A stretch of DNA of 64,000 nt from Lactobacillus acidophilus (GTDB lineage Bacteria; Bacillota; Bacilli; Lactobacillales; Lactobacillaceae). Position numbers and translations under genes: made by a program. Within the stretch, counting starts at the first letter, position 1. Each line of letters opens with the position of its first letter. Below are positions 1 through 8,402 of the stretch, piece by piece. The stretch covers positions 1,116,001-1,180,000 of the forward strand of contig NZ_CP139575.1 of NCBI RefSeq assembly GCF_034298135.1. The letters run 5' to 3'. Under the pieces are notes generated by a model. The model had not been told where the DNA came from and searched no databases. It worked only from the letters and a program-made list of their open reading frames with translations.

Positions 1-153
1 TCCCAGTTCACGCCCTAATCCTTGAGTCATAGTAGTTTTACCAGCACCTAAATCACCGTTTAACAACAGTAGGTCGTGTGGTTCAGCAGTTTTTGCCAAA
101 GATGCTCCTAATTTTTGCATATCTTCAGCAGAATTAATCTCTAATTTAGTCAT
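1..153 (-). CDS. tsaE: tRNA threonylcarbamoyladenosine biosynthesis ATPase TsaE (partial)
   Basis: Only the first 51 codons lie in the window; the rest runs off the left edge. The reading begins MTKLEINSAEDMQKLGASL and contains the P-loop GDLGAGKTT at about residues 33-41, the signature of the TsaE/YjeE ATPase. TsaE works with TsaD and TsaB in the cytoplasm to make the t6A modification at A37 of tRNAs that read ANN codons. Its ATG shares one base with the pta stop (TAATG), so the two genes are very likely co-transcribed and translationally coupled. The family call rests on this N-terminal part only, but the P-loop context is typical. Confidence 0.85.
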   Translation of the reverse strand, partial: MTKLEINSAEDMQKLGASLAKTAEPHDLLLLNGDLGAGKTTMTQGLGRELG

Positions 154-1142
154 TACTTTTCATCCTTTGCCAAAGCTTGTGCAGCAGTAACGATAGCCAA
201 ATCGTAAATATCTTGTTCACTACAACCACGTGATAAGTCATTAACTGGAGCAGCTAGACCTTGTAAAATAGGACCTACTGCAGTAAAGTTACCAAGTCGT
301 TGCACCATCTTATAAGCGATATTTCCAGATTGAAGTTCTGGGAATACAAATACATTAGCATGTCCTGCCACCTTAGAGCCTGGTGCTTTTTTTTCACCAA
401 CTGATGGAACAAATGCAGCATCAAATTGTAATTCACCATCTGCAGGGATTTCTGGATGATCTTTTTGGAACATTGCAGCAGCGTCATGAACTTTATTTAC
501 CATAGGACCTTCAGCTGACCCTTTAGTTGAAAAGCTTAAAAATGCAACCTTAGGATCGATTCCTGCCATTTTAGCAGTTTGAGCGGATTGATAACCAATT
601 TCTGCCAAAGTTTCTTCATCTGGATCAATATTAATAGCACAATCAGCAAAAATATATCTTTCATCGCCTTTTTCCATTACGAAAGCACCCGATACGCGAT
701 GCATCCCCTTAGCAGCATGAATTAATTGTAAAGCAGGTAAAACAGTATTAGCAGTTGAATGCGCAGCACCTGATACCATTCCATCAGCTTTTCCCATCTT
801 TACTAGCATAGTACCAAAGTAATTACCTTTTGCTAGCTTAGCCTTTGCTTCGGCAATACTAGTATCCTTTTTTCTAGCTTTAACAAATGCTTCAGCCATT
901 TCATCTAAACCAGCATAATTATTTTGATCATAAATCTTTACACCATCAAGATCTAAATTATTTTCTGCAGCCAATTTTTCAATATCTTCTCTTTTACCAA
1001 TCAAAATTGGATCGATAATATTGTCCTTATTTAAATTGGAAACTGCAGTTAAGATTCTAAGATCATTACTTTCTGGGAAAATAATTTTTTTCTTTTCATC
1101 AGCTTGTTCAACTTGTTCTTTGAATAATGAAAATACGCTCAT
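153..1142 (-). CDS. pta: phosphate acetyltransferase
   Basis: A 329-residue protein of the usual length for the short, monodomain phosphotransacetylase of Firmicutes. It interconverts acetyl-CoA plus phosphate with acetyl phosphate plus CoA in the cytoplasm, feeding acetate kinase. Family landmarks are FPESNDLRIL near the N terminus, the central GMVSGAAHSTANTV and the C-terminal GPILQGLAAPVNDLSRGCS. It lies 11 bp downstream of ung and overlaps the tsaE start by one base, so ung-pta-tsaE looks like one unit. In heterofermentative or mixed-acid metabolism this enzyme can yield ATP; in a homofermentative lactobacillus it may mainly balance acetyl-CoA. No truncation or odd residue was seen. Confidence 0.95.
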   Translation of the reverse strand: MSVFSLFKEQVEQADEKKKIIFPESNDLRILTAVSNLNKDNIIDPILIGKREDIEKLAAENNLDLDGVKIYDQNNYAGLDEMAEAFVKARKKDTSIAEAKAKLAKGNYFGTMLVKMGKADGMVSGAAHSTANTVLPALQLIHAAKGMHRVSGAFVMEKGDERYIFADCAINIDPDEETLAEIGYQSAQTAKMAGIDPKVAFLSFSTKGSAEGPMVNKVHDAAAMFQKDHPEIPADGELQFDAAFVPSVGEKKAPGSKVAGHANVFVFPELQSGNIAYKMVQRLGNFTAVGPILQGLAAPVNDLSRGCSEQDIYDLAIVTAAQALAKDEK

Positions 1143-1153
1143 TTATATACCTC

Positions 1154-1852
1154 TTATATTAAATCAGATTTACTTACCTTTTCTGGAAGTTGCCAATCAA
1201 TTGGAGTCTCGCCAAAATTAATTAATGCCGTATTGCAACGAGAAAATGGTCTTGAACCAAAAAATCCACGATCGGCTGAAAAAGGACTCGGATGAGATGA
1301 TTTTATAATAAAGTTCTTGCTTTGATCAATTAATGGAATTTTATTCTGAGCAAATCGTCCCCATAAAATAAAGACTACCTTGCCTCGCTTACTAAGCGCT
1401 TTAATTGCCGCATCGGTTACGTCTTCCCAACCCTTGCCTTGATGTCCATTTGCATGACCATATGGAACCGTTAATACTGCATTTAGTAATAATACACCTT
1501 GATCAGCCCATTTCTTCAGATAGCCATGATTTACTGGGATAGCTCCCACATCATCATAAAGCTCTTTATAAATATTTCTAAGTGACGGCGGTAATTGAGC
1601 ACCTGGCATAACAGAGAAACTCATACCATTAGCTTGCCCGGGATTATGATATGGATCTTGTCCTAAAATTACTACCTTTGTTTTATTAAATGGCGTTAGT
1701 TTAAAAGCAGTAAAAATATGATACATATCCGGATAAATTTGCCTTGTTGAATATTCTTTTTTTAAAAAATTATGAAGTTCGTGATATTTATCACTTGTAA
1801 AGATCGGATTTAATATTTGATCCCAATCATTACCGATTAATTCTTTCGCCAA
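1154..1852 (-). CDS. ung: uracil-DNA glycosylase (family 1)
   Basis: A 232-residue enzyme that removes uracil from DNA as the first step of base-excision repair. The water-activating motif [18 protein letters not shown] is present at about residues 63-80, with its catalytic Asp. The C-terminal DNA-binding loop reads [19 protein letters not shown] and carries the catalytic His. Length is typical of bacterial family-1 enzymes. It is the first gene of the apparent ung-pta-tsaE unit and is divergent from the HAD gene at 1920, with 67 bp between the two starts that must hold both promoters. Confidence 0.96.
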   Translation of the reverse strand: MAKELIGNDWDQILNPIFTSDKYHELHNFLKKEYSTRQIYPDMYHIFTAFKLTPFNKTKVVILGQDPYHNPGQANGMSFSVMPGAQLPPSLRNIYKELYDDVGAIPVNHGYLKKWADQGVLLLNAVLTVPYGHANGHQGKGWEDVTDAAIKALSKRGKVVFILWGRFAQNKIPLIDQSKNFIIKSSHPSPFSADRGFFGSRPFSRCNTALINFGETPIDWQLPEKVSKSDLI

Positions 1853-1919
1853 GTCTTACACCCTCTTTTCTAATCTTCTTTATGGTATCATTAATTTAAC
1901 AGTAATTGGGAGGAAAATT

Positions 1920-2795
1920 ATGATCAAATTAGTCGCCTGTGATCTTGATGGTACACTTTTTAATTCTGAAATGACAGTTTCTAAAGTGAATGCTCAAGCT
2001 GTGAAAAATGCACAAGAAAATGGCATTGAATTTTTAATTGCTACCGGACGTGCTCCACGTGAATCACGCTCTATCCTTAAAGATGCAGACTTACACACCG
2101 GTTTTATTAATCTAAATGGCGCTCTTGTTTTTAACAAACGGGGTACTCTACTAGTAAAACATAGCATCCCTACTCCTATTGCTCGGAAAATAGTTGATCT
2201 ACTCCATCAAGAAGGATTCTATTTTGAAATCGTTACTGCATCCCAAGTATACAGTGAGAATTTGAATAATCGTATTTCAAATGTGGCTCATTTAATGGTA
2301 GATTTAAATCCATTACTTGAATTTAAACAAGCTGTTGCCATTTCTGCAGGTAACAAATCAATTATGAATATGCAGCAAGTTAGAAGTTTTAAAGAACTAC
2401 TTCAGGATCCTAATATTGAAGTAATGAAAATTTTGGCTTTTGATTCTCGTGGTCATGAAGCTTTTGACGATGTTAAAAAAGATATTAATGCTATGGGGAA
2501 CTTAGTGGTTACTTCCAGTTCATCATCTAACATTGAAATTAACACAGCAAAAGCTACCAAAGGTAATGCATTGCTAGATTATGCCAAATTAAAAGGAATT
2601 AAACAATCAGAAATAGCAGCAATTGGCGATAATTTAAATGATGAAAGTATGATCAAAGAAGCAGGCGTTGGTGTAGCAATGGGAAATGCAATTCCAGCAA
2701 TAAAAAAATTAGCTCAAATTGTTACTAAGAAAAATAATGACGACGGTGTTGCTCATATCCTTAATCAATTTATTAAAGAAAATAAGCAAAATTAG
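1920..2795 (+). CDS. HAD-superfamily phosphatase, Cof/YidA type
   Basis: A 291-residue soluble protein of the Cof-like (IIB cap) branch of haloacid dehalogenase phosphatases. Motif I, DLDGTLFNSE, has the nucleophile Asp8 and Asp10. Motif IV, GDNLNDESM, lies near residue 236 and supplies the Mg2+-binding acidic residues. Such proteins dephosphorylate sugar phosphates or cofactors such as FMN or PLP; the substrate cannot be read from the sequence. A strong Shine-Dalgarno, GGGAGG, sits 7-8 bases before the ATG. The next gene starts 12 bp downstream and is probably co-transcribed. Confidence 0.88.
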   Translation: MIKLVACDLDGTLFNSEMTVSKVNAQAVKNAQENGIEFLIATGRAPRESRSILKDADLHTGFINLNGALVFNKRGTLLVKHSIPTPIARKIVDLLHQEGFYFEIVTASQVYSENLNNRISNVAHLMVDLNPLLEFKQAVAISAGNKSIMNMQQVRSFKELLQDPNIEVMKILAFDSRGHEAFDDVKKDINAMGNLVVTSSSSSNIEINTAKATKGNALLDYAKLKGIKQSEIAAIGDNLNDESMIKEAGVGVAMGNAIPAIKKLAQIVTKKNNDDGVAHILNQFIKENKQN

Positions 2796-2807
2796 AGGTG
2801 TAAAAGT

Positions 2808-3329
2808 ATGATTTTTTGGCTAGAACTCAATCAAGATAAAGATTATGGTCAAATCCCTGTTATTGGTGAAGACGGACAAATTCAATTTATCATACAAGGC
2901 AATCTCGATAATCCAAATCATACTTTGTATCTAGATAACACTAATAAAGAAGAAATTGGACGTTTGTTTTCTGATGGAGCAGGACTCATTGCTTCTTTTA
3001 CTATCGACGTCGTAAATCATTCTCTAGTAGGTGTAAAAAAATTAAACACACCTAATACCAATATATTTTATATAACCAAATTAAAATATATTGTTACAGG
3101 TAGTATTAAACATGGTACCTATACCTTTAGATCCGGAATTAAAAATGTAGCCAGTGTAAAAACTATGATGGGTGATCATGGTGTGGTTTTGGTATGTGAT
3201 ATTAGTAAGCCCGAAGATATCCCATTTATTCTTTTAAGCTCTGTATTATTTACTCAGTGGCATGTAACTCCTTTAAAATTGCCAATTTTTCCACCTATTG
3301 GCAACAAGTTTGGAGTAAATCCTAATTAA
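2808..3329 (+). CDS. hypothetical protein, possible LURP-one/tubby-like fold
   Basis: A 173-residue protein without signal peptide or clear membrane segment. The Shine-Dalgarno AGAGGTG precedes the ATG and the HAD gene ends 12 bp upstream, so the two likely share a transcript. I do not recognise it with certainty. The alternation of short beta-strand-like stretches (DGQIQFIIQG, TLYLDN, ASFTIDVVNHSLVGV, NIFYITKLKYIVTG) resembles the LURP-one/YxjI (tubby C-terminal-like) fold common as uncharacterised proteins in lactobacilli; this is inference from pattern only. The C-terminal tail PIFPPIGNKFGVNPN is proline-rich. No catalytic motif is visible and no function is proposed. Confidence 0.7.
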   Translation: MIFWLELNQDKDYGQIPVIGEDGQIQFIIQGNLDNPNHTLYLDNTNKEEIGRLFSDGAGLIASFTIDVVNHSLVGVKKLNTPNTNIFYITKLKYIVTGSIKHGTYTFRSGIKNVASVKTMMGDHGVVLVCDISKPEDIPFILLSSVLFTQWHVTPLKLPIFPPIGNKFGVNPN

Positions 3330-3333
3330 ACAC

Positions 3334-3489
3334 AAAAAAGTAGTTATGAAAATTTTCATAACTACTTCCTTAGAAAGTGATATAGATATAGATGTATCTT
3401 CTGCCATAAGGTTTGTATTTACTAAGTAATAAGGAATTATTAGGCAGAGACTGAATATTGGAGGTTAAATCGTATACTTAGCCTCCAGT
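3334..3489 (-). ncRNA. candidate small regulatory RNA (unnamed)
   Basis: Between the gene ending at 3329 and tpiA the minus strand carries a complete small transcription unit: promoter (3494-3521), predicted start near 3489, and an intrinsic terminator (3338-3367 plus a run of Us at 3339-3334). The RNA of about 155 nt would fold into a 5' hairpin (UGGAGGCUAA, 3487-3478, with UUAACCUCCA, 3468-3459; one G-U pair), a central stem UCUGCC/GGCAGA (about 3448-3399) and the terminator stem. One AUG inside has no Shine-Dalgarno, so it does not look like a peptide gene. Whether it matches a known Rfam family, for example a 6S-like or Lactobacillales-specific RNA, could not be tested. Confidence 0.6.
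3338..3367 (-). terminator. intrinsic terminator of the candidate small RNA
   Basis: A perfect 15+15 palindrome, arm AAGTAGTTATGAAAA. On the minus strand it is followed by six Ts (3339-3334), as expected for a terminator of leftward transcription. On the plus strand it is followed by CCTTAG, not a T-run, so it is a poor terminator for the gene ending at 3329. Confidence 0.75.
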
Positions 3490-3493
3490 ACCT

Positions 3494-3521
3494 ATTATAC
3501 TTTTTTGCCAAAAAAACTCAA
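3494..3521 (-). promoter_or_regulatory. promoter of the candidate small RNA
   Basis: Minus-strand -35 TTGAGT (3521-3516) and consensus -10 TATAAT (3499-3494), 16 bp apart, with an A/T-rich spacer. The predicted start is about 3489. No coding sequence follows on this strand before the terminator at 3367. The stretch 3522-3611, between this promoter and the tpiA terminator, shows nothing I recognise. Confidence 0.65.
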
Positions 3522-3611
3522 GGCCCAAATGTTATTTTTTGATTCAAAACCATCTATACGTCAATTCTACCAGTTCATTTTGTAAATTAAAGCCGTTATT
3601 TTAAAATATAT

Positions 3612-3643
3612 AAAAAAGCTCTTGCATCTGCAAGAGCTTTTTT
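3612..3643 (-). terminator. terminator of the glycolytic operon (after tpiA)
   Basis: Palindrome with arms AAAAAAGCTCTTGCA and TGCAAGAGCTTTTTT separated by two bases, directly after the tpiA stop. It has a T-run on the minus strand and is also symmetrical for the plus strand. Confidence 0.9.
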
Positions 3644-3646
3644 CAA

Positions 3647-4405
3647 TTAGTCTTGGTAGTTTACCAAAGCTAAGAATGATTCAGGATCAAGTGAAGCACC
3701 ACCAACTAATCCACCATCAATATCAGGTTTTGACATTAATTCCTTAACGTTAGCTGGCTTTACAGAACCACCGTATTGAATACGAACATTTTCTGCAGTT
3801 TCTTCGTTGTACAAGTCCTTAACAGTTTCACGAATAGTCTTGCACATTTCTTCTGCTTGATCTGATGAAGCAGTCTTACCAGTACCAATAGCCCAGATTG
3901 GTTCATAAGCAATTACAAGTGAAGATACTTGTTCAGCAGTAAGTCCGTCTAAAGCAGCCTTAATTTGGGCAACTACCCAATCTTCTTGCTTGTTAGCTTC
4001 ACGAGTTTCAAGTGATTCACCACAGCAAATAATTGGCTTCATACCATTAGCAAAAATAGCCTTAGCTTTCTTGTTAATATCTTCATCAGTTTCGTGGAAG
4101 TAACCACGACGTTCTGAGTGACCAATAATTACGTAGTCAATACCCATTTCTTTAAGGACCTTAGGTGAAGTTTCACCAGTGTAGGCACCTTCATCTTCAA
4201 AGTAGCAGTTTTCTGCACCGATATGTAAGTTTGAACCTTCAGCTGCTTTTCTCAAAGCGTCAAGGTCAACTGCAGGTGCACAAATAAGTGATTCAACCTT
4301 ACTTGGATCTGGCAACTTACCCTTAACAGCGTCAACAAACTCAGTAGTTTGTTCTGGGTTCATGTGTAATTTCCAGTTACCAGCAATAATTGGTGTACGA
4401 CTCAT
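3647..4405 (-). CDS. tpiA: triosephosphate isomerase
   Basis: A 252-residue cytoplasmic TIM-barrel enzyme that interconverts dihydroxyacetone phosphate and glyceraldehyde 3-phosphate. Landmarks are the N-terminal AGNWKLHMN with the substrate-binding Asn and Lys, the catalytic His in [11 protein letters not shown] (about residues 93-103), the catalytic Glu in [15 protein letters not shown] with loop 6, and the phosphate-binding YGGSVKP and GGLVGGASL near the C terminus. Length is normal. It is the last gene of cggR-gapA-pgk-tpiA, 25 bp after pgk, and is followed by a strong terminator. Confidence 0.98.
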   Translation of the reverse strand: MSRTPIIAGNWKLHMNPEQTTEFVDAVKGKLPDPSKVESLICAPAVDLDALRKAAEGSNLHIGAENCYFEDEGAYTGETSPKVLKEMGIDYVIIGHSERRGYFHETDEDINKKAKAIFANGMKPIICCGESLETREANKQEDWVVAQIKAALDGLTAEQVSSLVIAYEPIWAIGTGKTASSDQAEEMCKTIRETVKDLYNEETAENVRIQYGGSVKPANVKELMSKPDIDGGLVGGASLDPESFLALVNYQD

Positions 4406-4430
4406 TAGTCTATTATCTCCTTAACTTAAA

Positions 4431-5642
4431 TTACTTGTCTGAAACGCAAGCGATACCTGGCAATACTTTACCTTCAAGGTAGTTAAGTGAAGCACCACCA
4501 CCAGTTGAAATGTGGCTAATCTTAGGTGCGATACCCAATTGCTTAGCAGCAGCAGTTGAGTCACCACCACCGATAATAGTAGTTGCGTCAGTAAGGTTTG
4601 CCAAAGCACGACCTACTTCTAAAGTACCTTCAGCAAAGTTAGGCATTTCGAAAGCACCCATTGGTCCATTCCAAACAACAGTCTTAGCATCCTTTAAGAT
4701 GTCCTTAAACTTAGCAATAGTCTTAGGACCAATGTCAAGACCCATCATATTATCAGGAATGTCGTCACCAACAACTTCACGTGAAGCATCGTTTGAGAAT
4801 TCAGTTGCAGCTACGTTGTCAACTGGAAGAACGATCTTGTCGCCAGCCTTTTCAAGCAATTCCTTAGCAAGATCAACCTTATCAGCTTCAAATAATGATT
4901 TACCAATCTTGTGACCTTGAGCAGCTAAGAATGTGTAAGCCATACCACCACCAATTAAGATGTGATCTGACTTAGGAATCAAGTTTTCGATAACACCGAT
5001 CTTGTCTGAAACCTTAGCACCACCCAAAATAGTAACAAATGGGTGTACAGGATTATCAACGGCGTCACCTAAGTACTTAATTTCCTTTTCAAGTAAGTAA
5101 CCAGCTGCAGCAGGCTTACCATTTTCCTTCATAGCGGTTGCAATACCAACGTTTGAAGCGTGACTTCTGTGTGCAGTACCGAAAGCATCGTTTACAAAGA
5201 TATCGCCAAGACTTGCCCAGTATTCGCCAAGTTTTGGATCGTTACCTGATTCACGCTTACCGAAATCGTTGTCGATATCTTGGAATCTAGTGTTTTCAAG
5301 AACAACAACATCTCCGTCTTTCATGTTGTCGATTGCTTCTTCAACTTCTTTACCTTCGTTTGATGGTACAAAAGTTACAGGCTTGTCAAGAAGTTCGCTT
5401 AAACGTTCAGCAACTGGCTTCAATGACAATTCCTTCTTATCAGCATCTGACTTTACACGACCTAAGTGGCTAAGCAAAATTGCCTTACCACCATGTTCAA
5501 TAATGTACTTAATAGTAGGAAGTGCAGCAACGATACGGTTATCATCACCAATAACGCCATCTTTAATAGGAACATTAAAGTCTACACGTACTAAAACTTT
5601 TTTACCTTTAACGTCGAGGTCTGAAATGATTAATTTAGCCAT
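4431..5642 (-). CDS. pgk: phosphoglycerate kinase
   Basis: A 403-residue two-domain kinase that makes ATP from 1,3-bisphosphoglycerate. The start chosen is [18 protein letters not shown] at 5642: GAGGAG lies 8 bases upstream, whereas an in-frame start five codons earlier (5657) would place that Shine-Dalgarno inside the gene. Landmarks are [11 protein letters not shown], the substrate-binding [12 protein letters not shown], the ADP-binding [12 protein letters not shown] and the C-terminal [13 protein letters not shown] and [13 protein letters not shown]. It lies between gapA and tpiA and is separated from gapA by a terminator-like hairpin that may lower its expression relative to gapA. Confidence 0.98.
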   Translation of the reverse strand: MAKLIISDLDVKGKKVLVRVDFNVPIKDGVIGDDNRIVAALPTIKYIIEHGGKAILLSHLGRVKSDADKKELSLKPVAERLSELLDKPVTFVPSNEGKEVEEAIDNMKDGDVVVLENTRFQDIDNDFGKRESGNDPKLGEYWASLGDIFVNDAFGTAHRSHASNVGIATAMKENGKPAAAGYLLEKEIKYLGDAVDNPVHPFVTILGGAKVSDKIGVIENLIPKSDHILIGGGMAYTFLAAQGHKIGKSLFEADKVDLAKELLEKAGDKIVLPVDNVAATEFSNDASREVVGDDIPDNMMGLDIGPKTIAKFKDILKDAKTVVWNGPMGAFEMPNFAEGTLEVGRALANLTDATTIIGGGDSTAAAKQLGIAPKISHISTGGGASLNYLEGKVLPGIACVSDK

Positions 5643-5676
5643 TAATATTCTCCTCAAAAAATATTTATTTTTTCTT

Positions 5677-5712
5677 CAAAAAAAGGCGGAAGGAAGAATC
5701 TCCCTCCGCCTT
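5677..5712 (-). terminator. intercistronic terminator between gapA and pgk
   Basis: A 12-bp stem with one mismatch (AAGGCGGAGGGA with TCCTTCCGCCTT on the minus strand) and a 6-nt loop, followed on the minus strand by seven Ts. It lies 44 bp after the gapA stop and 35 bp before the pgk ATG. It looks like a true intrinsic terminator inside the glycolytic operon, probably giving partial read-through. Confidence 0.8.
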
Positions 5713-5755
5713 CTCGATTACCACTTAACTATAATCAGTTAATTAAAATTAATGA

Positions 5756-6772
5756 TTAAAGAGTAGCAAAGTGTAACAAAGTACGAACCATTTGGCAAGT
5801 GAATGAGTATTCATTGTCGTACCAAGCAACAGTCTTAACTAATTGCTTGTCACCTGCAGTAGTTACCATAGTTTGAGTTGGGTCAAAGATTGAACCAGCA
5901 GTTCTGCCTAAAATGTCGCTTGAAACAACATTGTTTGGTTCATATTCAAATGAAGGACTTTCGTACTTCTTCATAGCTTCGTTAACTTCATCAGCAGTAA
6001 CGTTCTTGCCCAAGATTGATACTAATTCAGTTACTGAACCATCTGGAACTGGAACACGTTGTGCGTGACCGTTCAACTTACCGTTCAATTCTGGAATAAC
6101 AAGGCCGATAGCCTTAGCAGCACCAGTTGAGTGAGGAATAATGTTGATAGCAGCAGCACGAGCAGCACGTAAGTTACCACCACGTACAGGACCATCCAAG
6201 ATCATTTGAGTTGAAGTGTATGCGTGGATAGTAGTCATAGTACCAACTTCAATACCGAATTCCTTTTGTAAAGCGTTAACCATTGGTGCCAATGAGTTAG
6301 TAGTACATGAACCAGCTGAAACGATCTTGTCGTCAGCAGTCAAAGTATCTTGGTTTACTGAGTAAACGATAGTCTTCAAGTCGTTACCTGCTGGTGCTGA
6401 GATCAATACACGCTTAACACCTGCGTCAAGGTGAGCTTGTGACTTAGCCTTGCTAGTGTAGAAACCAGTACATTCAAGAACGAAGTCAACACCGTCGTTT
6501 TTAACCCATGGAATGTTTTGTGCTTGTGGTTCAGCGTAAACACGGTACTTCTTACCGTCAACTACGATTGAATCTTCAGTTGAAGAAACTTCGTGGTCGA
6601 AAGTACCATGAGTTGAGTCATACTTAAGTAAGTGTGCCAAAAGTGCTGGAGTAGTCAAGTCGTTAATTGCAACAACTTCGATATCCTTTGACTTTTCGCC
6701 CAAGTCCATAATACGACGGAATGCTAAACGACCAATACGGCCGAAACCGTTAATACCAATTTTAACTGTCAT
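5756..6772 (-). CDS. gapA: glyceraldehyde-3-phosphate dehydrogenase, type I
   Basis: A 338-residue NAD-dependent enzyme that oxidises and phosphorylates glyceraldehyde 3-phosphate to 1,3-bisphosphoglycerate. The Rossmann motif [14 protein letters not shown] is at the N terminus, the catalytic Cys is in [13 protein letters not shown] at about residue 155, and [15 protein letters not shown] closes the protein. AAGGAGG, 10 bases before the ATG, is a very strong ribosome-binding site. It follows cggR by 53 bp and precedes a terminator, so it is likely the most abundant message of the operon. In lactobacilli this protein is also often found on the cell surface (general knowledge, not seen here). 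Confidence 0.98.
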   Translation of the reverse strand: MTVKIGINGFGRIGRLAFRRIMDLGEKSKDIEVVAINDLTTPALLAHLLKYDSTHGTFDHEVSSTEDSIVVDGKKYRVYAEPQAQNIPWVKNDGVDFVLECTGFYTSKAKSQAHLDAGVKRVLISAPAGNDLKTIVYSVNQDTLTADDKIVSAGSCTTNSLAPMVNALQKEFGIEVGTMTTIHAYTSTQMILDGPVRGGNLRAARAAAINIIPHSTGAAKAIGLVIPELNGKLNGHAQRVPVPDGSVTELVSILGKNVTADEVNEAMKKYESPSFEYEPNNVVSSDILGRTAGSIFDPTQTMVTTAGDKQLVKTVAWYDNEYSFTCQMVRTLLHFATL

Positions 6773-6825
6773 AACCTAAAGTCCTCCTTAAGAACTATAA
6801 ACAACAATTTATTTTAAACGGGATT

Positions 6826-7857
6826 TCATTTCCCCTTTAAAATCATATTTGAGGCCCCTTCATCAGTAATTAACCAGGTTTGATGAGGTGCATTGGGCAT
6901 ATATGCTTTAATTGCTTTAGCTTTTTTAGCACCGCAAGCAAAGGCAAATATGTGGGGTATTTTATATAGATTGTCAAACTGTAATCCAACCTGGGTGATA
7001 CGGTCAACAACCTTACCATTTTCATCGAAGAAACACCCAAAACATTCGGTGACGGCTTTCTTTTCACGAAGCTCTGAAAGTTTAATTGAATCATAACCTC
7101 TACGCTGTGCCATTTCTTGAGCTAACCCAATTCCATGAATTACAGCATCGCTTTGTGAAATATCTTGCAGAACGTCCACAATCGAAGGTTCCCGTATAAG
7201 TGACTTATACGCATCAGCTGAAACTTGTTCAGGTAAATACAAAGTTTTATAAGTACCTGAAGTTTTAGCCGCCATCTCTTGAACGATTGTATTACTTTGC
7301 GTCTCTACATTTTCGCCCAGAGCTCCTCGACCAGGAACAAATTCTAATTGGCGATTATTGCCAAGATCTGGAGATAAATATTTAGCAGATTTTGCTAAAG
7401 AAGCTCCACCTAGAATTGTAACTATTGAATGACCTAATGGCAAGAGTAAATTCAAAGCTGAACTTAATTTCTCTCCCATTTCCTCATAAACTCGGTCCTG
7501 CAAATCAGCATTTCCTGGAACTATTAATGTTCTTTCAATTCCAAGTTTTTTAGCTAACTCTACTTCAGTTTCACGAGCATTAAAGAGACGATCAATCAAC
7601 AGACCTGCATCTTTTAATGTCTTCTCGCCCTTTTCAGTTAAAAACATGCCAAAACTTTTAATTTCAATTAATCCTAATTGACTTAAATATTCAGTTTCAG
7701 TTCTAATGTTTCTTTCTGAAAGTCCTAAATGCTGAGCAACACTTCGACGACCTATCGGAGCATGCAAAGCAATTTGCTCAAGGACAAGATACCTTTGTCG
7801 AAGGATCTTTAAGACGTCGGGAACGAGCGCTTCGAGCAAAGAAAAGTCCGAATCCAT
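6826..7857 (-). CDS. cggR: central glycolytic genes regulator CggR (SorC family)
   Basis: A 343-residue transcriptional repressor. The N-terminal winged helix-turn-helix spans about residues 30-75 (APIGRRSVAQHLGLSERNI). The rest is the SorC/DeoR-type sugar-phosphate-binding domain, with ILGGASLAKSAKYL, the binding loop PGRGALGENVETQSN and the C-terminal ACGAKKAKAIKAYM. In Bacillus subtilis, CggR represses the gapA operon and is released by fructose-1,6-bisphosphate. Position as first gene of the same operon and a candidate operator just upstream support autoregulation. The ATG is preceded by GGAGGGAACG. Confidence 0.95.
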   Translation of the reverse strand: MDSDFSLLEALVPDVLKILRQRYLVLEQIALHAPIGRRSVAQHLGLSERNIRTETEYLSQLGLIEIKSFGMFLTEKGEKTLKDAGLLIDRLFNARETEVELAKKLGIERTLIVPGNADLQDRVYEEMGEKLSSALNLLLPLGHSIVTILGGASLAKSAKYLSPDLGNNRQLEFVPGRGALGENVETQSNTIVQEMAAKTSGTYKTLYLPEQVSADAYKSLIREPSIVDVLQDISQSDAVIHGIGLAQEMAQRRGYDSIKLSELREKKAVTECFGCFFDENGKVVDRITQVGLQFDNLYKIPHIFAFACGAKKAKAIKAYMPNAPHQTWLITDEGASNMILKGK

Positions 7858-7872
7858 CGTTCCCTCCTTTCC

Positions 7873-7915
7873 CTGGGACGTATATTGACCACCCCTGTGT
7901 CACTTTCTGTCCCAG
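7873..7915. promoter_or_regulatory. candidate CggR operator
   Basis: Reading toward cggR, an inverted repeat CTGGGAC ... GTCCCAG brackets 43 bp. The first half, TGGGAC-N6-TGAC, closely matches the B. subtilis CggR half-site CGGGAC-N6-TGTC; a second half-site at the expected spacing is degenerate (GGGTGG). It lies just downstream of the predicted transcription start, as in B. subtilis where CggR blocks elongation. The operator call is inference from this similarity and position. Confidence 0.55.
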
Positions 7916-7925
7916 ATTACTTAAA

Positions 7926-7953
7926 AATATAAGAGAAACGTACGATTCTTCAA
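7926..7953 (-). promoter_or_regulatory. promoter of the cggR-gapA-pgk-tpiA operon
   Basis: Minus-strand -35 TTGAAG (7953-7948), 16-bp spacer, -10 TATATT (7931-7926). The predicted start near 7919 lies just before the candidate CggR operator. The stretch 7954-8079 between it and the divergent tRNA shows nothing further I can name. Confidence 0.55.
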
Positions 7954-8098
7954 TTCATACATTTCCCAATCGACACTGTTAGTATAACAAGGTATTTTTA
8001 GTAATTCAAGAAAAAGATGTGCTATTTTAAAAATATCCTAAGAAGAGTGAAATAATTTTTATTTATTATTATTTTTTGTTATACTGTTACAGTTGTAC

Positions 8099-8170
8099 GG
8101 GTCCTTAGTGTAATGGATCGCACGTAAGATTCCGGTTCTTAAAATCTGGGTTCGACTCCCAGGGGACCCA
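8099..8170 (+). tRNA. tRNA-Arg (anticodon CCG)
   Basis: A 72-nt cloverleaf. The acceptor stem is GGGTCCT with GGGACCC (last pair T-G). The anticodon stem TAAGA/TCTTA encloses the loop TTCCGGT, giving CCG, which reads CGG arginine codons. The T arm is CTGGG-TTCGACT-CCCAG and the discriminator base is A. The 3' CCA is not encoded and must be added. A -10-like TATACT lies at 8080-8085 with no clear -35. The gene stands alone, divergent from cggR, and has its own terminator. Confidence 0.93.
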
Positions 8171-8185
8171 TATTACGATAACCGA

Positions 8186-8228
8186 GAGCAAAGGATTGTC
8201 TGAAATAGGTAATCTTTGCTCTTTTTTT
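8186..8228 (+). terminator. terminator after tRNA-Arg
   Basis: Arms GAGCAAAGGATT and AATCTTTGCTC around a 13-nt loop, followed by seven or more Ts. The remaining sequence to 8402 is A/T-rich with no gene or structure I recognise. Confidence 0.88.
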
Positions 8229-8402
8229 GCTTTAAATCTAAAGCACAAGCTCAATAATTCATACCAAATTAAAAAGAGATAGAAAATATCTAAAATTATT
8301 TTTCACATTAAAAATTGATTTATGAAATTCCACTCCAATAGTAGTCATATATATGATTACAGCCGTTAAATTCTTATGAGATTAGCATTAACATACCCTC
8401 TT

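Noticed and set aside
3338..3367. Terminator for the plus-strand gene ending at 3329
   Set aside because: The stem is perfect but no T-run follows on the plus strand; the T-run is only on the minus strand.
3330..3404. Small peptide frame starting at an ATG inside the candidate small RNA
   Set aside because: No Shine-Dalgarno precedes it and the frame runs through the terminator into the antisense of the neighbouring gene.
4510..5742. Long plus-strand reading frames opposite pgk
   Set aside because: They are antisense shadows of a highly biased glycolytic gene, without ribosome-binding sites or family resemblance.
8099..8170. tRNA-Arg as a prophage or island attachment site
   Set aside because: The tRNA is intact, no duplicated 3' end was seen nearby, and no integrase or mobile gene is in the window.
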